Shown here: positions 3,348 to 5,530 of the stretch, piece after piece
Position numbering within the stretch: the stretch's first letter is position 1
How the letters are laid out: each line of letters starts with the position of its first letter
Assembly (NCBI GenBank): GCA_947624425.1
Contig: CANQKG010000104.1
Location: 1-5,530, forward strand
Length of the DNA: 5,530 nucleotides
From: an uncultured Clostridia bacterium
Lineage (GTDB): Bacteria > Bacillota > Clostridia > Oscillospirales > Ruminococcaceae
Direction: 5' to 3'
The notes under the pieces: generated by a model
The model's input: only the letters and a program-made list of their open reading frames with translations
The model's database searches: none
What the model was told of the DNA's origin: nothing
Position numbers and translations under genes: made by a program

Positions 3348-5530
3348 ATGGAACTTGACCGTAAGGCATATGCCGCAAAGGCAAGAGAAATGGCGGCGGC
3401 GGGCAGCGTGCTGCTGAAAAATGAAAATCAAACGCTTCCCTTTGAACAGGGGAGCCGGATCGCCGTGTTCGGGCGCAGCCAGCTTCACTATCACAAAAGC
3501 GGCACCGGTTCGGGCGGTATGGTGCATACCAAACGGGTGCCGACGATCGTGGAAGCACTGGAGGACTCCGGCAGTGTGACAGTGGATCAGAAGCTGAAGG
3601 CGGTTTATGAGGGGTGGGTAAAAACGCACCCCTATCATAAGGGTGTCGGCTGGGCGACCGAGCCGTGGTCACAGACCGAGATGCCGCTGACCGCCGATCT
3701 GGTAGGGCAGGCGGCAGAGAGAAACGACGCTGCCGTTATTCTGCTTGCCCGCTTAGCGGGGGAGAGCCGCGATCTTGCCGCCGTGGCAGGGAGTTATTAC
3801 CTGACCGACGGGGAGCGGGAAATGCTGAAAGCCGTCTGCAAGGCGTTTGAACGGGTCGCCGTGGTACTCAATACCGGCAATATCATCGATATGAGCTGGG
3901 TGGAGGAATATCATCCCGGCGCCGTACTCTATGTCTGGCAGGGCGGACAGGAGGGGAGCCGCAGTACGGCGGATATCCTGACCGGCAAAACGCCTCCGAC
4001 CGGAAAGCTTGCCGATACGATCGCCAAAAGGATGGAGGATTATCCTGCCGCAGGGCAGTACGGCGATCCGAAACGGAATATCTATCGGGAGGACATCTAT
4101 CTCGGCTACCGTTATTTTGAGACGTTCGCGCCCGATCGGGTGGCATATCCGTTCGGCTATGGGCTTACCTATACCACCTTTGCGATCGCCGGCCTTTCTG
4201 CAGCCCGACAGGGGGATCGCCTGCGCTTTTCGGCGCGGGTCGCCAATACCGGTGATACCGCTTCCAAAGAGACGGTGCAGGTCTATTGTGAGGCGCCGCA
4301 GGGGAAACTCGGCAAGGCGTCGCGGGTGCTGGTCGCCTTCCTGAAAACCAAAACGCTGAAACCGGGCGAAAGCAGTACGGTCGAGTTAAGCTGTCCGCTT
4401 TCTGCGTGTGCGTCCTATGATGACAGCGGCGCGACCGGGCATCGTTCCTGCTGGGTGCTGGAGGCAGGGGAGTACCGCTTCTATATCGGCGCCGATGTGA
4501 AAAGTGCCGGTTATGCGGGAAGCGTGACATTTTCCGAAACCGTGCTGGAGGTGTTGGAGGAGGCCTGCGCTCCGGTGACGGCTTTTGACCGCCTGAAATC
4601 GGGCGAAAAAACGGCGGACGGTTATCAAAAGGCATATGAGCCGGTACCGCTTCAAACGGTCGATCCCGCTTCCCGCCGTGCCGAGCATCTGCCTGCCGCC
4701 CGTCTTTCTACCGGCGATCTCGGCTATCGCCTGCGCGATGTGGCGGCAGGAAAGGTATCCCTTTCGGCATTTGTGGATCAGCTTTCGGATAAGGATTTGA
4801 CCTGTCTGGTGCGGGGAGAGGGTATGTGCTCGCCCAAGGTCACGCCCGGTTCCGCCGGTGCGTTTGGCGGCGTGACCAAGCGCTTGCAGGAGTTCGGTAT
4901 CCCGATTGCCTGCTGTACCGACGGTCCAAGCGGCATTCGGCTGGACTGCGGTACGATCGCCTTTTCGCTTCCGAGCGCCACCTGTCAGGCGTGCAGCTTT
5001 GATACCGAATTGGTGAAAGAGCTTTACGGCTATACCGCTTTGGAACTGCGGCAAAACCAGATCGACACTCTGCTCGGTCCCGGTATGAATCTGCACCGCC
5101 ACCCGCTGTGCGGGCGGAATTTCGAGTATTATTCCGAGGATCCGCTTCTCACCGGGAAAATGGCGGCGGCGGAGCTTTCGGGTATGCACACCCACGGCGT
5201 GACCGGTACGGTCAAGCATTTTGCCTGCAACAATCAGGAGCATCACCGGCATGACGCCGAGTCCGTCCTGTCCGAACGCGCACTCCGTGAGCTGTACTTA
5301 AAAGGCTTTGAGATCGCGGTAAAAGAGGGCGGCGCTTACTCAGTCATGACAAGCTATAATCCGGTCAACGGCTGGTGGTCTGCCAGCAATTATGACCTGC
5401 TCACCACCATTTTGCGAAAGGAATGGGGCTATACCGGTCTGGTGATGACCGATTGGTGGGCAAAGGGGAACGACGCCGGCAAAACCGGCAGCAGAACCAA
5501 TATCGCCGCCATGATCCGCGCCCAGAACGA
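3348..5530 (+). CDS. Glycoside hydrolase family 3, permuted domain order; 3' end outside window
   Basis: An open frame of 727 codons continues to the window edge. Domain order is reversed relative to classical GH3. The alpha/beta sandwich comes first (about 13-275: AAAGSVLLKNENQTLPF, LAGESRD with candidate acid/base Glu139, TDILTG-like ADILTGKTPPTGKL, YPFGYGLTYTTF). An FnIII-like domain follows (about 290-400: VANTGDTASKETVQVY). The catalytic barrel is last (about 475 onward: TDGPSGIR 524-531, GRNFEYYSEDP 589-599, KHFACNNQE 623-631, VMTDWW 699-704 with nucleophile Asp702). Such permuted enzymes are known from rumen Clostridia, mostly beta-glucosidases; substrate cannot be read here. No signal peptide is visible, so a cytoplasmic enzyme acting on imported oligosaccharides is likely. 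The ATG at 3348 has only a weak GGTGGGAAAG upstream; an alternative ATG at 3390 would cut into the first domain. No sugar transporter lies in the window. Confidence 0.93.
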   Translation, partial: MELDRKAYAAKAREMAAAGSVLLKNENQTLPFEQGSRIAVFGRSQLHYHKSGTGSGGMVHTKRVPTIVEALEDSGSVTVDQKLKAVYEGWVKTHPYHKGVGWATEPWSQTEMPLTADLVGQAAERNDAAVILLARLAGESRDLAAVAGSYYLTDGEREMLKAVCKAFERVAVVLNTGNIIDMSWVEEYHPGAVLYVWQGGQEGSRSTADILTGKTPPTGKLADTIAKRMEDYPAAGQYGDPKRNIYREDIYLGYRYFETFAPDRVAYPFGYGLTYTTFAIAGLSAARQGDRLRFSARVANTGDTASKETVQVYCEAPQGKLGKASRVLVAFLKTKTLKPGESSTVELSCPLSACASYDDSGATGHRSCWVLEAGEYRFYIGADVKSAGYAGSVTFSETVLEVLEEACAPVTAFDRLKSGEKTADGYQKAYEPVPLQTVDPASRRAEHLPAARLSTGDLGYRLRDVAAGKVSLSAFVDQLSDKDLTCLVRGEGMCSPKVTPGSAGAFGGVTKRLQEFGIPIACCTDGPSGIRLDCGTIAFSLPSATCQACSFDTELVKELYGYTALELRQNQIDTLLGPGMNLHRHPLCGRNFEYYSEDPLLTGKMAAAELSGMHTHGVTGTVKHFACNNQEHHRHDAESVLSERALRELYLKGFEIAVKEGGAYSVMTSYNPVNGWWSASNYDLLTTILRKEWGYTGLVMTDWWAKGNDAGKTGSRTNIAAMIRAQN

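Noticed and set aside
2791..3672. Minus-strand ORF of 293 residues spanning two plus-strand genes
   Set aside because: Antisense to the ECF S component and the start of the GH3 gene and crossing their terminator; rich in Arg, His, Pro and Cys, as expected of a shadow frame.
4386..5252. Minus-strand ORF of 288 residues
   Set aside because: Antisense to the GH3 coding sequence, which has continuous recognisable family motifs; no ribosome binding site or domain.

Overview
The window looks like a chromosomal stretch of a moderately GC-rich Clostridia bacterium, most likely a gut or rumen Oscillospiraceae/Ruminococcaceae-type organism. This is inferred from a DUF1292 protein, a Clostridia-style 6S-like RNA, an ECF vitamin transporter S component, a domain-permuted GH3 glycosidase of the kind known from rumen Clostridia, strong AGGAGG ribosome binding sites and near-consensus sigma-A promoters with 17-bp spacers. 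There are no transposases, phage genes, tRNAs, rRNAs or CRISPR arrays.

Left part (1-993, minus strand): a DUF1292 gene (634-939) with its own promoter is followed by a short non-coding RNA with its own promoter (about 591-436), which I read as 6S RNA. After it comes a TauE/SafE-family membrane protein that runs off the left edge. A hairpin just before the TauE gene contains that gene's Shine-Dalgarno sequence and is followed by a T-rich run, so it could act as terminator, attenuator or translational gate.

Middle part (about 1010-1793, plus strand): this is the most interesting region. A divergent promoter (TTGACA-17-TATAGT) behind a long A/T-tract drives about 700 nt with no credible protein gene. 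The stretch is less GC-rich than the flanking genes, full of self-complementary segments, carries internal repeats, and ends in a 14-bp intrinsic terminator. I interpret it as a large, highly expressed structured RNA. In size and layout it resembles the 'ornate' large bacterial RNAs (ROOL, OLE, GOLLD), but I cannot assign it to a class by reading.

Right part (1784-5530, plus strand): a promoter overlapping the RNA's terminator T-tract drives a two-gene operon, a CoaX-type (type III) pantothenate kinase homologue followed by an ECF S component, probably for pantothenate or a related precursor. Together they would import the vitamin and start coenzyme A synthesis. However, the CoaX homologue appears to have lost two of the three conserved active-site aspartates, so its activity is uncertain. 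A strong terminator follows. Eighteen bases beyond it starts a glycoside hydrolase family 3 enzyme with circularly permuted domain order (sandwich and FnIII-like domains first, catalytic barrel last), which runs off the right edge.
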